From: Capsicum annuum
Lineage: Eukaryota; Streptophyta; Magnoliopsida; Solanales; Solanaceae
Reading direction: 5' to 3'
DNA length: 64,000 nt
NCBI RefSeq assembly: GCF_002878395.1
Contig: NW_025861174.1
Coordinates: 669,606-733,605, forward strand
Position 1 is the first letter of the stretch. Every line of letters starts with the position of its first letter. Below, in pieces: positions 48,221 to 58,378 of the stretch. The notes under the pieces are model-generated. The model was not told the DNA's origin, did not search any database, and worked only from the letters and a program-made list of their open reading frames with translations. Both the position numbers and the translations under genes were made by a program.

Positions 48221-49114
48221 TGATACAAGCGAAATTGCCTTTGAACCTTTGGATGGGATATGTATAATGCTTGAGGTTCTTGATAACTCCTTAGTTCTAT
48301 AAAAATATGTGACATGGATGAACATTACCATTAAGGAGGGTCAAAGGACTTTGACGAGGTCGAAGGATTTTAAAACATGGCTCAATAACCCCTTGAAAGG
48401 GACATGCGCCTAAGGCGCTTTGGATCTGCATTTGATCTACTCTAGCATTTCAAGAGCGGGTCAAAACATCCTCTACTTGACCTATTCTTACATTTTGGTC
48501 ACTTTTGGGCCCTAATTATGTCCTCCCTCCATTTAAATATGAATGGCCTACTTTTCTTTTAGTCAGTTTCAAAATGAATGACCTCTTTCCTTTTTTTATT
48601 ATACTTTAATTTCAACTTTACATGTCACATGATTAAGACCACAAGATTGAAGGACATTTTGATACATTTGAAACAACTTTAAATTAGGAACACAAGAATC
48701 AAAGTTCTTCTTTACTTTCTTAAACTCCGTGCCAAGTTAAACTAGGTCATTCATTTTGAAATGGAGGAAGTATTTAGCCAAACTATACATCTTTGGTGGC
48801 TAGAATTTTTCTCCTTAGTTTTGTTGATTGATAATGATGAATTCATGAAACTCCATTGGGAGAGTTTTGATAGCTTGGAAAAGCGAATGTTGATCTTTGA
48901 TTAGAAATGTCGGTAGTAACCTCAATCCACTTTGTGGTCACATTAGAGTTAGGTGATATTTGGTAATCTTTAAGGGAGGCTTTTGGGTTCGATACACCCT
49001 TTGATTGACCTTTTGTCATCCTATTTGTGTCTATCTTTCTATCTTTGATATTTTATCCCTCTATCTTTACTTTTTCTCATTTAGTTTTGAGTTTTCGTGG
49101 CAAAAATCTCATCA
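48221..49114 (+). repeat. Element F 3' LTR with an inserted MITE
   Basis: It repeats 42818-43470 and holds a MITE at 48523-48770; without it the length is about 645 bp, matching the 5' LTR. The exact end is uncertain within about 49100-49114. Confidence 0.85.
48523..48770. mobile_element. Stowaway MITE in the element F 3' LTR
   Basis: The ends are CTCCCTCCATTTAAATATG at the left and, on the opposite strand at the right, CTTCCTCCATTTCAAAATG. The element is about 250 bp and carries no gene. The 5' LTR, which lacks it, gives the empty site (TAATTATGTAATATTTAGCC, 43113-43132 region). The right flank is TA; the left TA reads TC. Confidence 0.88.
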
Positions 49115-49141
49115 AGAGGACTATACTCAGGCCTACTACGC

Positions 49142-49418
49142 TGTAAGACCTCGCAAAATTCTCGTATAGAATAAACCTTAGGGCGTGTCAAGAGAGGCAT
49201 GATTCCGGCCCTAAAATATTGAGAAGTGACTTCCTAAGTGAGTATCATGTTAACCACATAGAATTTCCCCAATTTCAATTTTTTATCATATGGGAAATTT
49301 GATAAGCTTTCTGTCGATGTAAGATTACCCCAAATCCGATACCCGGGTAAGAAGTTATAGCTAATTTAAGTCCTAGACGTAAAATAGCATCATTTTGGTG
49401 CTTGGCGCGTCGCGGAGA
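49142..49418 (+). mobile_element. Truncated gypsy LTR fragment
   Basis: It starts TGTAAGACCTCGCAAAATTC and follows the same course as the first part of the solo LTR at 39722 (shared TGGGAAATTTGATAAG-like, CCGATACCCGGG-like and GGCGCGTCGC phrases). It stops abruptly at about 49418, where the minus-strand LTR of element G begins. Confidence 0.65.
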
Positions 49419-51200
49419 GGGTTTATTGGACAAGAGAACCATAAACCATTTCATTGGGCAAGGGACTCTAAACACAATCCATTTCATTATTTGAGGGAAT
49501 CCAACCACAAGCCATTTCATTGGGCGAGAGACTCTAACGACAAGACATTTTATTGGGCGAGGGACTCCAACCACAATCCATTTCATTAGGCGAGGGTCTC
49601 CAACGACAAGCCATTTCATTGCCATTATTAGACGATATTTGAATCTTAACCCCTTTTAGTTCATGCATTAACATCCATTCATTCTATTTCACATTTAAGG
49701 GTTGGAACCATTTACCCACATCAACACCATACGGGACCATAAGGTCTTCATGGTAGTATTCATCGATTCACCACTTTATTAGGGCAATGCCTTCATTCAA
49801 ATCATCATTTATTTCAAATTATAATCATCAAGACCCTTACAAGCCATACAAGCTTCATTAGCCTTTCTATACCACACTTTAGTTCCACACACAATTCAAG
49901 TTCATGTTTAGGGAAATGGACCCCTTTCATAGCCATCAAACAACATGGTCATAATTTAACTAATTACATGGATTATGATATCATTACAATACCATTTCTC
50001 AACCATTCATACTCATTGGGCCATCGCACCATCTAAAGTCATAAATTAATCCATTACATGACTGACAAGGTTCTTACCAAGCATTAATATTCATTATTAC
50101 TCAATACATAGCCATAAAAGCCTTTAACAATCACATATCAAGTATTCACATTAATTATAACAATATCATCCCCCATTCATGTTCACTAGGCCAATACCAT
50201 AATTTAATACACCATTAATATGTGACTAGATATTTTATTTAGATATTTTCACAAACACCTTCTGTGCATACTATTATCAAGGCCAAGTTCATGGTAGAAC
50301 TCTTTAAAAGTGGCGTTAATAAAGACCCATTGCATAAACCACATACAGCAAACACCCATATATGAAAACAAACACCAACATAATATATAATCACAAGTCA
50401 TAGTAAGAGCAAACATTATTCATCATTTGACAACAAAAACCCTTTACATTTGATTTCAAAATCACCATGTACCATTTATAATTCAAGTGTTAAATACATG
50501 GTTTTTGAGATATTTAACAAAGGAGATAGATATATTACTTAGACAACTTGATTCACCAAGAATATTGCCTTCACTTTGCCTATAGAAGATCACCGTTAAA
50601 ACCCTAGCCTGTAATTCTTCATAAATGAGTTTGAGAAAGTATTTAGGGTGTTTGAATCATCGAAAATGGATTTTTAGGAGGCTACAAGAACTTAGATAGT
50701 GCGGGGACTTCGGGTTTTGGGTGTAGGAAATGACGACAAGTCCCTTAGTTAAAAGATGGAAAATGAACCCGTCCTTAGGTATGACTCACTTAAGGAATCG
50801 TACCCTAGGGTACAAGTGGTACCCTAACTCACACCGTAGGCTTTTCCTAGGTCATCAACACTGGTTAGGGTACAACTACCCCTCAATGAGTCGTATCCAA
50901 AGGGTACGATGCATGCCCTAATCCGTATCCATCAACCATACCAAATACAGCCCACTCCAAGATAAGACTTAACTCTATACAGTTGGTCTTGGTCAACTCG
51001 TACATTAAGGTATGATTTTTTACAGGCTCACTAATACCTAGGATAGTGAGTAAACCTTACCACACTTCCTATAGTATGAAAGGAGAGGTATAGGAGGATA
51101 CGACTAGTACCCAAGGGGTATGACTTATACCCATAGTCGTACCTAGCTTAGAGACACCAAATGAGGGAGTTTTTCAATGGTTCAAAGTCTAGGTGTTTCA
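49419..51200 (-). repeat. Gypsy G 3' LTR, truncated
   Basis: It aligns along its length with about 59150-60901 of the right LTR and ends AGTCTAGGTGTTTCA at 51200 (TGAAACACC on the minus strand). Compared with the right copy it lacks about 770 bp at its left side. It contains a 33-bp minisatellite at its left and a palindrome GTACCCTAGGGTAC (50800-50813). Confidence 0.88.
49430..49622. repeat. 33-bp minisatellite in the G LTR (about 6 copies)
   Basis: Imperfect tandem copies of a 33-base unit built around AACCACAAGCCATTTCATTG followed by GGCGAGGGACTC. The period is a multiple of three, so it creates repetitive open frames on both strands that are not genes. The partner array is at 59173-59331. 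Confidence 0.9.
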
Positions 51201-51215
51201 ATTCTCCCCCACTTG
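51201..51215 (-). other. Gypsy G polypurine tract
   Basis: The minus strand reads AAGTGGGGGAGAAT directly before the LTR start TGAAACACC. Confidence 0.8.
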
Positions 51216-52200
51216 GATCATTCATCTGTGAATGATGGGTAAGGCAATCACAAACACAAGTTAACACATTGTCACACATCAAACCAACCTTTTAAACCAG
51301 TTAGAACAAGGCATACCACAAGGATATAACATTTTTCACTATCATCATTAATCCATTATCCATTTCATTGTCTTTGGAATTTAAACCCATCATTTATCAA
51401 AAGAACATGATCAATTTGAAGCTTTGGGACTTAAACCCATTGTATATCAAAGACATACATCAAATCAAGAAGATTAACACATATCTCGATCACGATTTTC
51501 TAGAACGAAAGATGAATATGGATACTTGGGCTTCATGTCCTCCTCCACCTCCTAAGTAGCTTGTCAGACTATTGGTTTCTCCATAGAACCTTCACCGAAG
51601 CCACTTCTTTCATTCACAATCGGTGAACTTACCAATCCAAATCCTCAAGGAAACCTACTCATAGGACAGGGAGTCAAAATACCAACTTTCTCTAAGGGAA
51701 CAACTAAGGAAGGGTCACCCAATCTTCTTTGCAATGTAGAGACATCGAAAATCGAGGAGATAGAGTTCAATATGAAAGGTAACTCCAACTCATTTGCAAC
51801 ATTTCCAATCCTTCTCAAAATCAAATAAGGAACAACATAACAGGGACTAAGCTTTCCCTTTTTACTGAATTATATCAGTCCCTTCATGGGAGACAACTTT
51901 AAGAATACCCATCGCCAACACTAAACCCTAAATCTCTTTGCCTTATATTTTCATAGGACTTTTGGTGACTTTGAGCGGTTTTTAACTCTCACAAATCAAT
52001 TTTACCTTATCTAAGGATTGGTGAACTAGATCAGGGCCAAGAAACTTACCCTTGCCAACTTCATACCACCCAATAAGAGATGGAAACCTCCTACCATACA
52101 ATGCCTCAAAAGGGGTCATGCCAATACTAGAGAGCAAGTCTGATTCAACTTTTAACTTTTTGGAGACATAACACTTGAACCTAAGTCTAGCCATATAAAA
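51216..52200 (-). pseudogene. Gypsy G integrase C-terminal part
   Basis: Minus-strand frames show 'GMTPFEALYGRRFPSLIGWYEVGKGKFLGPD' (51982-52194), equivalent to the integrase segment before the C-terminal domain. Further on come 'KGKLSPCYVVPYLILRRIGNVANELELP', 'GDPSLVVPLE' and 'ATXEVEEDMKPKYPYS' (down to about 51510). The catalytic core is not present. About 290 bp before the polypurine tract are non-coding. Confidence 0.85.
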
Positions 52201-53190
52201 TTTCTATATTCAATCCTATCCAAGACTTAGAGGAGTTAGCTTAAGCCACCGGGCTATATTTCTTACATCTATCCCAAACACTACTCTGCTTCATTACCAT
52301 TATCATATGCAAACCACAAGTAGACGACATAAGAAAACTATAACCTATAATTATAGTCAAAATCACCAACATAGGATTGAAGATCCAAAACTATAGCACA
52401 ACTATGACATAAAACAATTCACACACATGCCTTCCCAACCTTCTTAAGCACCCAACAGGACTATTGGTATATCTACCAACCGCAACACTCAAGCCTACCT
52501 CTTTTATACCCGCGGTATGATCTATCCTTCCCAAGATCTAGCACCCTCTATCATTTTCATAAAGTTTTTCACCATCCACTCCTTTCCAAAACCTTATTTC
52601 TAGAAGTTACCCTATAATTTCCCCCACTTAGGGACTTCTACATTTCCCTATTTTAAGACATCACCATATTCCCCGAGCCCCTATCACCCCAATACAAGAA
52701 GGGTCACGGAGGAACTAAACCACATGAACCACTTATGCCACTCAAGGAAAGACTCCCAAAAGAGACACAACACCATAGGGATAAAGGGTTTTACAACAAC
52801 CACCTAGGTCATTAATTAGACCCATCTCGATACAGCCTACCCAAGGAGGAATCCATAGGACTAGATACCAAACAACACACCACCGTATATACCATTGGTA
52901 ACATAATGTAAGGTTAAGACTAATATTCGGGGAACAAAATACATGCAAGATATAAACCTTAGGTGTAAGTTCTCATAGAATGCATTCCACACTAGTAGAG
53001 TACCCTCTCAATCAAGATAGAAGGGAATCACTAGAGTATACAATCGACCTTCCCTTGGGGACCACTGCTAGAAGAAAATTTAAGATTAACCTTCAACCTT
53101 CCTCCTATTATGCTAGCGAGCACAACACTCTACTCTAATAGGTACCACCGGGGAGGTACGCTAGGGACACTTGGTTTTCCTATACCCAAA
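52201..53190. other. Unassigned interior of element G
   Basis: By position this should hold the RT C-terminus, RNase H and integrase core. None of their motifs could be found on the minus strand. It is unusually C-rich on the plus strand (CCACTTAGGGACTTC, CCCCGAGCCCC). It may be a replaced or strongly scrambled segment. Confidence 0.45.
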
Positions 53191-53196
53191 ACCATT

Positions 53197-53560
53197 CTAT
53201 AAAGGAGGAATAAGAGTTGGAAAAGCATCTGAAACAAGACCAATCCCGTACTCAACCTCCCTATTAATCAAATCAAAGAATACCACTGAGGCATTGATCA
53301 ACTCAAAGGACATGGCTAGGAACTCATAGTGACTATATCGAGTTCTATAGGCGTCTTTAGGGATATCTGCTTCCCCCAACCTTAAGTTGATGATAACCCA
53401 ACCTAAGATCAATTTTGGAGGAACACTTTTCACCTTGAATTTGATCAAATGAATCCTCAATTCTAGGGAGAGGATATTTATTTATTATAGTTGCTTTGTC
53501 CCATGGAGAATGATCAATGCATATACGAAGAAATACTTCTTATGCACGAATAACATGGGA
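53197..53560 (-). pseudogene. Gypsy G reverse transcriptase N-terminal half
   Basis: The minus strand reads 'LRLGEADIPKDAYRTRYSHYEFLAMSFELINASVVF' in 53197-53460. This matches the RT block ending in 'FGLTNAP..F', with Gly-Leu-Thr changed. Upstream are remnants of the 'DYR.LNK' area (53460-53560). The piece ends before the catalytic F-I-D-D box, which is absent. Confidence 0.82.
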
Positions 53561-53565
53561 AAACT

Positions 53566-54300
53566 TCAAGGAGACACACTAGGATGAGTGTCCAGAATAA
53601 AATCTACCCCAAAATTGATTTCCTTATTGGGAGGAATACCAAAAGGATAATCGAGAAAAACATCGAGAAATTTATTAACCATGGGAATGGGCTTTAGGGA
53701 AGAACCTTCTGAGTTAGAACCTTTAACTTGGACCAAATGATACAAATGCCCTTTTGTGATTAACTTATAGACTCTAAGATATGAAATGAATCTCCCCTTA
53801 TGCACCAAAGAACCACTTTCCCAAGAAATGACCAGCTCATTAGGGAATATGAACATGATCTTATGGGTTCAACAATCTAAGGAACATAACATGAATGTAA
53901 CTAATCCATCCTTGGGACAATATTAAAATTAACCATGCCCAATTCTATCAAGTCTACAAGAGCTTTTCTACCACTTATAGATACCACATAACCCCTATTG
54001 ACCCTCTTAATAACCATAGAGTCTCCTACCAGGGTACGAATAAAAAAGAAAACTGAGAGACTCCTAGGACCAAAAACCAAGATGCACCATTATATGTGGT
54101 GTCACATAAGAAAGAGTAGAGCTTGGGTCAAGAAAATAATACAAATCATGAGAGAAAAGTTTCAACATACTCGTGTTAGCATCAGAAGGTGCCTCGAGCT
54201 CTCGAGGGATATTAAGAGCATTAAGATGGTCCTGACCAATATCGGAGCTAGAAGTGGCACCCCTAGGTGTAGAAGCTAGAGAAGTAGTAACCGACACCCT
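53566..54300 (-). pseudogene. Gypsy G protease and linker
   Basis: 54064-54297 ends 'YYFLDPSSTLSYVTPHIMV', the retropepsin active-site block, where the usual D-P-G-S reads D-P-S-S, so the glycine is lost. The following segment (53870-54060) has 'LVGDSMVI'-like and 'IDLIELG' equivalents in broken frames. 53566-53856 holds the linker to RT: 'GHLYHLVQVKG', 'PMVNKFLDVFLDYPFGIPPNKEINFGVDFILDT'. Confidence 0.85.
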
Positions 54301-54520
54301 TTTATCCCAAGCGATAATCCTTATGGGACACTCTCATTGCATGTGATCTAATTAACAATATTTAAAACATTGATTCTTTCCTTCCTCACAACAAACAAGG
54401 TATGATCAATCGTAAAACCAACAAGGAGGATAGGTGAATAAGGATTAAGCCTATTTGACCTAATGTTGGACACCTTGTGCCCTATAAGCATTGCCAATTT
54501 AAAATATCAGCCTCCTAATT
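54301..54520 (-). pseudogene. Gypsy G gag C-terminal scrap
   Basis: Minus-strand frames show a remnant zinc-knuckle-like phrase 'HMQ-ECPIRIIAWDK' next to the protease. The rest of gag is displaced to 57924-58190 by the solo LTR. Confidence 0.5.
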
Positions 54521-57500
54521 GTAATACCCCATATTATCCTTAGTACAGTTTAGTTCCTTGTGCATACATAAGAAGCTTAGAACCTAAAAATTTCACTAAG
54601 TGATGGAGACTTAGTCATATATTTGACTCCTTAACTTTGCAGATTTTTAATTTGACTTTTTGGGCTCTAAGATGATAGTTTTTGAGTTGATTCATTCTTA
54701 GGGGTGGAAGGAGCATGTATCGAGAAAGTTTTAGAGTTTTTGGATAAGTTTTGAATCATGTTTGGATTGTATTTCCAGTGGCTCACTGCGATCGCACCGT
54801 GTTGTGGTGAAGTGTAAAATTGCACTCATTTTTTTCAGTGAAGCACCGCGATGGCGCCGTGTCATGCCAAGGTGTAAAATAACACTCGTTTATTTCCAAT
54901 GACACAATTTGATAAGCTTGCACCGCGCCAATCCCCTAAATCACACTCATTCTTTGAATGCCAAATTCCAGTAGCTCAACCCGATTTCATTGCATCGCAG
55001 TAAAGGTGTATTTTCTACATTTTAGATCCATAATTTGAAATGCATGTGTAATGACCTTTATCCTAGTTTTTAAGGGCTTATGAGGTAAATAATGTTCCTA
55101 GAAATCCCTAGATCCAAGTTGGGCTAAGAACCTTATTTTCGTCCAACGTTTGGGGTTTGATTCTACAAGGGTCCACTTTGAATGTGTATAAATTTTTATA
55201 TACATAGAATTTTTCATCTCAACACCCATAAAATTGTAGATAATTGAATTATCTTTCGAACGATACTAATTTTTCCCTAATCCGATACCTGAACCAAAAG
55301 TTATAGCATTTTTTGTGTGAGGCAGTAAGCTATCGTGATGGTACCGCATCGCAGTAAGGTGCAAAATTGCGATCCAGGTTATGAATTTTTGGTTTAAATG
55401 AGTGAGGGGCAATTGGGTCTTTTACCACCTCAACCCAGGTCATAAAAATAACATATTAGTCGTCATTCTAAGCAACATATACTTGTTATTCACCAAATTC
55501 CTCTCCAAGAAACCCTAAAACTCCAACTTTTCTTAACTCCAAGAAATCCAAAGTTTCACCATTCCTTTTTCAAGAAAAATCAAGCATCAAGTTTCCTAAT
55601 TCAAGAAAGCTTTTAAGATTTTCTTTCTTCTTCAAGATTTAAAATTTTACGGTGTGTGGAAGTTCATTCATAGGTCCTCTTTCACCCATGGAGCCCAAAA
55701 TTCTTTTTCTTTTAATTAAAGAATGAATTTTCCATTATTATGGTATTTTGTATGTTCAAGAAAGATTGAATTTCATATTTTTATGGTGTTTTAAATTCAA
55801 TTCAGCCCATGTATGATTTTATGCAAGATTTTGAATTCCTTATGCTATGAATTTGAGTTTCCTATGCTTTGTTCTAGTAAATTCCATGATAGATCCTAAA
55901 TTCATGATGTTTAGCAATATTTCCATGTTTTAAATTCAGGCCTTTCACATGTTTGATGAAATTCCCATATTATGTTCAATCAATTTCAAGATGAATACTC
56001 AAGTTATGAATTTTTCCATGTAACTCTATTGTTCCCTTACGTTTAAGACATTCTTACATTCAAGATATGATCTTTACATGTTTTGATGAAACCCCATGCC
56101 CTATTTCAAATGAATTTCATATAAATCCCCTAATTCATGATCTTAGTCATGTAATCAGGCTAAGTGTTAATGTTTAAGATATTCCTATGTTCAAGTTCAT
56201 GATTCCCAATTGTTTGATGAAATACCCTAATGATTGGGATTTGAATATTGACTAACTATATCCCGAAGCTTTAGTATGTCCTATTATTATTACTATCAAG
56301 TCCTGGGGGTTATGAATACCCAAAAACAAGTTGTTTACTTAGCCTCAATATCTTCAAAATAGCTTCAGATATTTTATGAGCATTATCAGTTTGGTCAGTT
56401 ATCTTAATCAGTTAAACTTAGAACAATTCAGTAATCCGAGTCAGTTTAGTTGGGAGTATGATTTAGCACCGAGTGAACTCAGGGATGGGTGCTTACCTAC
56501 TAGTTGAGAGTGTGACCTTTCATAGCTATCCCTGCGTTCTATAACTACATAGCCAGCATAGATTGAAGAGTTAATAGCGAGTTGAGGGTTGATCTCATAA
56601 GGGCACCTGCCAGTTGAGGGTAACCCTTAGTCCATCAGAACAACATTTTTGTGGATCCACATCGCCAGCATTAATACCCATGGCACGGTACTGATATCCT
56701 TCCAACTAGGGTTACAGGTTGGACCCCAATCATTTTAGAGCGGGGCATATCGGTTAGATGATACCTCTCACAGCCTCAGTTATAGTACTCAGAACAACAT
56801 ACAAATCAGTTTTGCTAGACCATAACACTTAAGTATTAGTATTTTAGTATTTCAGTTTACAGACTATTTCAGAATCATGTTATATGCTTGGTCTTGTATT
56901 CTCATATATTACAGTTTTCACGCATTCACGCTTGGTTATATTATGTTAATTTGATAGTCCTTACCTCATAAGCATAGTACTCCATAGTTTTAGCCCAGTT
57001 ATTTAGACTAAGTACATTCCAGTCTTACATGACCAGTATTCAGCTATCAGTCATTCATTTACTCAGATAATCTCAGCACATGTTATGTTTGGTTCTGTGC
57101 GTTTATGCATTCATGCTCCATATGATTTTATATTCAGATTCTCAAGTTACATCAACCTCCATCACATAGTTTTAGATTCAATATTTATACAGTATCTATG
57201 TTTTACCGTATCCCAGCTTCAGTTCTACTTATATCATAAAATTAAAGTCTTACAGAAACTAAGTGTTGAGATTCACCAGCTTATCAGATTATATTTGTTA
57301 GTCATGTTTCAAGATATTTTAACTTTTAGTTTATTCCAGTCCATTGGTGAGTCAACTTACACTTAGCGTGCATGTTTTATGATTACATATGAAATCAATT
57401 TTACTTATTGGATTCACCCCTACATACTCAGTATATTCCAGAACTACTGATCCACATATACGTATGTGTGGCTACATTGTTACATAATGTAGGTACCATT

Positions 57501-57923
57501 TATAGCCGCACATCATGATCATATAGTTGCAGTTTCTAGCCAACAGGTGCTGAGTTCTCTTATTTTGGGAATTCCAGACAGTTTTAGTTCATATACAGTT
57601 TATTTATTTTCCATGTGTATTGATTAGTGGTAGTTGGAGGCATGCCCCAGCTATCCATAGTCATTATAGTAGAGGCTTCATAGATGTAGTCGGAGTCTGT
57701 CATGTAATTTTAGTTTCTTTCTTTAGATTTATAAGATTGTAAACCTTATCAGTTACATACTATTTTAGATTTCCAGTATGATTATGTTTCTGCACAAAAG
57801 AACTTGTTATTTAATGTATTATAATTCAATTGCTTAATAGTATGCCAATTCATGGGTTAACTTGGGATTACTTATAGTTCCTAGCACTGTGTGGCATCCA
57901 GGGTGTACTCCCGAGCTGTTAAA
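54521..57923 (+). mobile_element. Solo LTR, about 3.4 kb, in element G
   Basis: It starts TGTAATACCCCATATTATCC and ends near GAGCTGTTAAA (57923), where related LTRs end CGTTACA. It shares the start and the 'CACTGTGTGGCATCCAGGG' end phrase with the solo LTR at 39722-42587. It carries an iterated CG-containing cluster (CACCGCGATGGCGCCGTG-like) at about 54780-55010 and again near 55330. A short open frame at 57085-57366 is chance. I found no convincing target duplication (CTAAT at the left). Confidence 0.75.
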
Positions 57924-58190
57924 AATACTTTCTACCAACCAAAGCCAACAGAACAAAGGAGCGATGAAACCCAGTATTTTGAGGTGATTGAGGAGAAGTG
58001 TCACCCCTAAAAGTAGGGTTAGTGTGAACAGTTGGGACCCCTCGAGGACAGTCTGATTTCACGACCTTTGATCGGGTATGAATCCCAAAAATTAGATGGG
58101 CTTTCTCCATATTGCCCTCAGTCCAGATAGATGAGCTTGCTTGAACATCAGATCCTTTTGGATACATGATCTGAAAGATGAGCAAGCAAA
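57924..58190 (-). pseudogene. Gypsy G gag N-terminal piece
   Basis: The minus strand gives an open stretch (57919-58185) beginning 'MLIFQIMYPKGSDVQASSS', then 'EGNMEKAHLIFGIHTRSKV'. Its position next to the primer site fits a gag start, and 'MEKAHLIFG' parallels 'MDKTHPMYG' of gypsy A gag. Its end runs into the solo LTR. Confidence 0.5.
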
Positions 58191-58362
58191 TTCAGATAAA
58201 TCCAAGACCTTAGAATCTATATAGCTTGAGATTGACATACAAGAAAGGGAAACATTCCTAAATGTCTCATATCCCCTCTTTTATAAATGTCGCACTCTAC
58301 ATACCAATAAAAGAGACTCTACTTAATACGACTTTGTGGACAACCAACTGACCATGAACCTA

Positions 58363-58375
58363 GGCTCTAATACTA
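58363..58375 (-). other. Gypsy G primer binding site
   Basis: The minus strand reads TAGTATTAGAGCC, a two-mismatch form of the initiator tRNA-Met site TGGTATCAGAGCC, three bases from the LTR. Confidence 0.8.
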
Positions 58376-58378
58376 ACT

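Larger units (their letters stand above)
42818..49114 (+). mobile_element. LTR retrotransposon F: gag-protease and an unknown frame, no RT
   Basis: It has LTRs at 42818-43470 and 48221-49114 (the latter enlarged by a MITE), a primer site TGGTATCAAAGTCGAGC (43472) and a polypurine run AATGGGAGGA (48211-48220) abutting the 3' LTR. The interior (about 4.7 kb) holds a structured leader, broken gag and protease, and a long unrecognised coding frame. No reverse transcriptase, RNase H or integrase motif was seen, so it must have depended on another element. Its protease style is Ty3/gypsy. No clear target duplication was found (AGTGA at the left, AGAGG at the right), so the right boundary is approximate. 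Confidence 0.85.

Noticed and set aside
49430..49622. CRISPR-like regular repeats
   Set aside because: The 33-bp units are directly adjacent with no unique spacers, and the genome is a plant's.
49275..49625. A 116-residue minus-strand open frame, and a 64-residue plus-strand one at 49395-49589, with regular repeats
   Set aside because: The frames exist because the 33-bp minisatellite has a period divisible by three. The repeats lie inside an LTR and the same array in the other LTR is not open throughout.
57085..57366. 93-residue plus-strand frame
   Set aside because: It lies within the solo LTR, with no motif and no conservation in the related LTR at 39722-42587.
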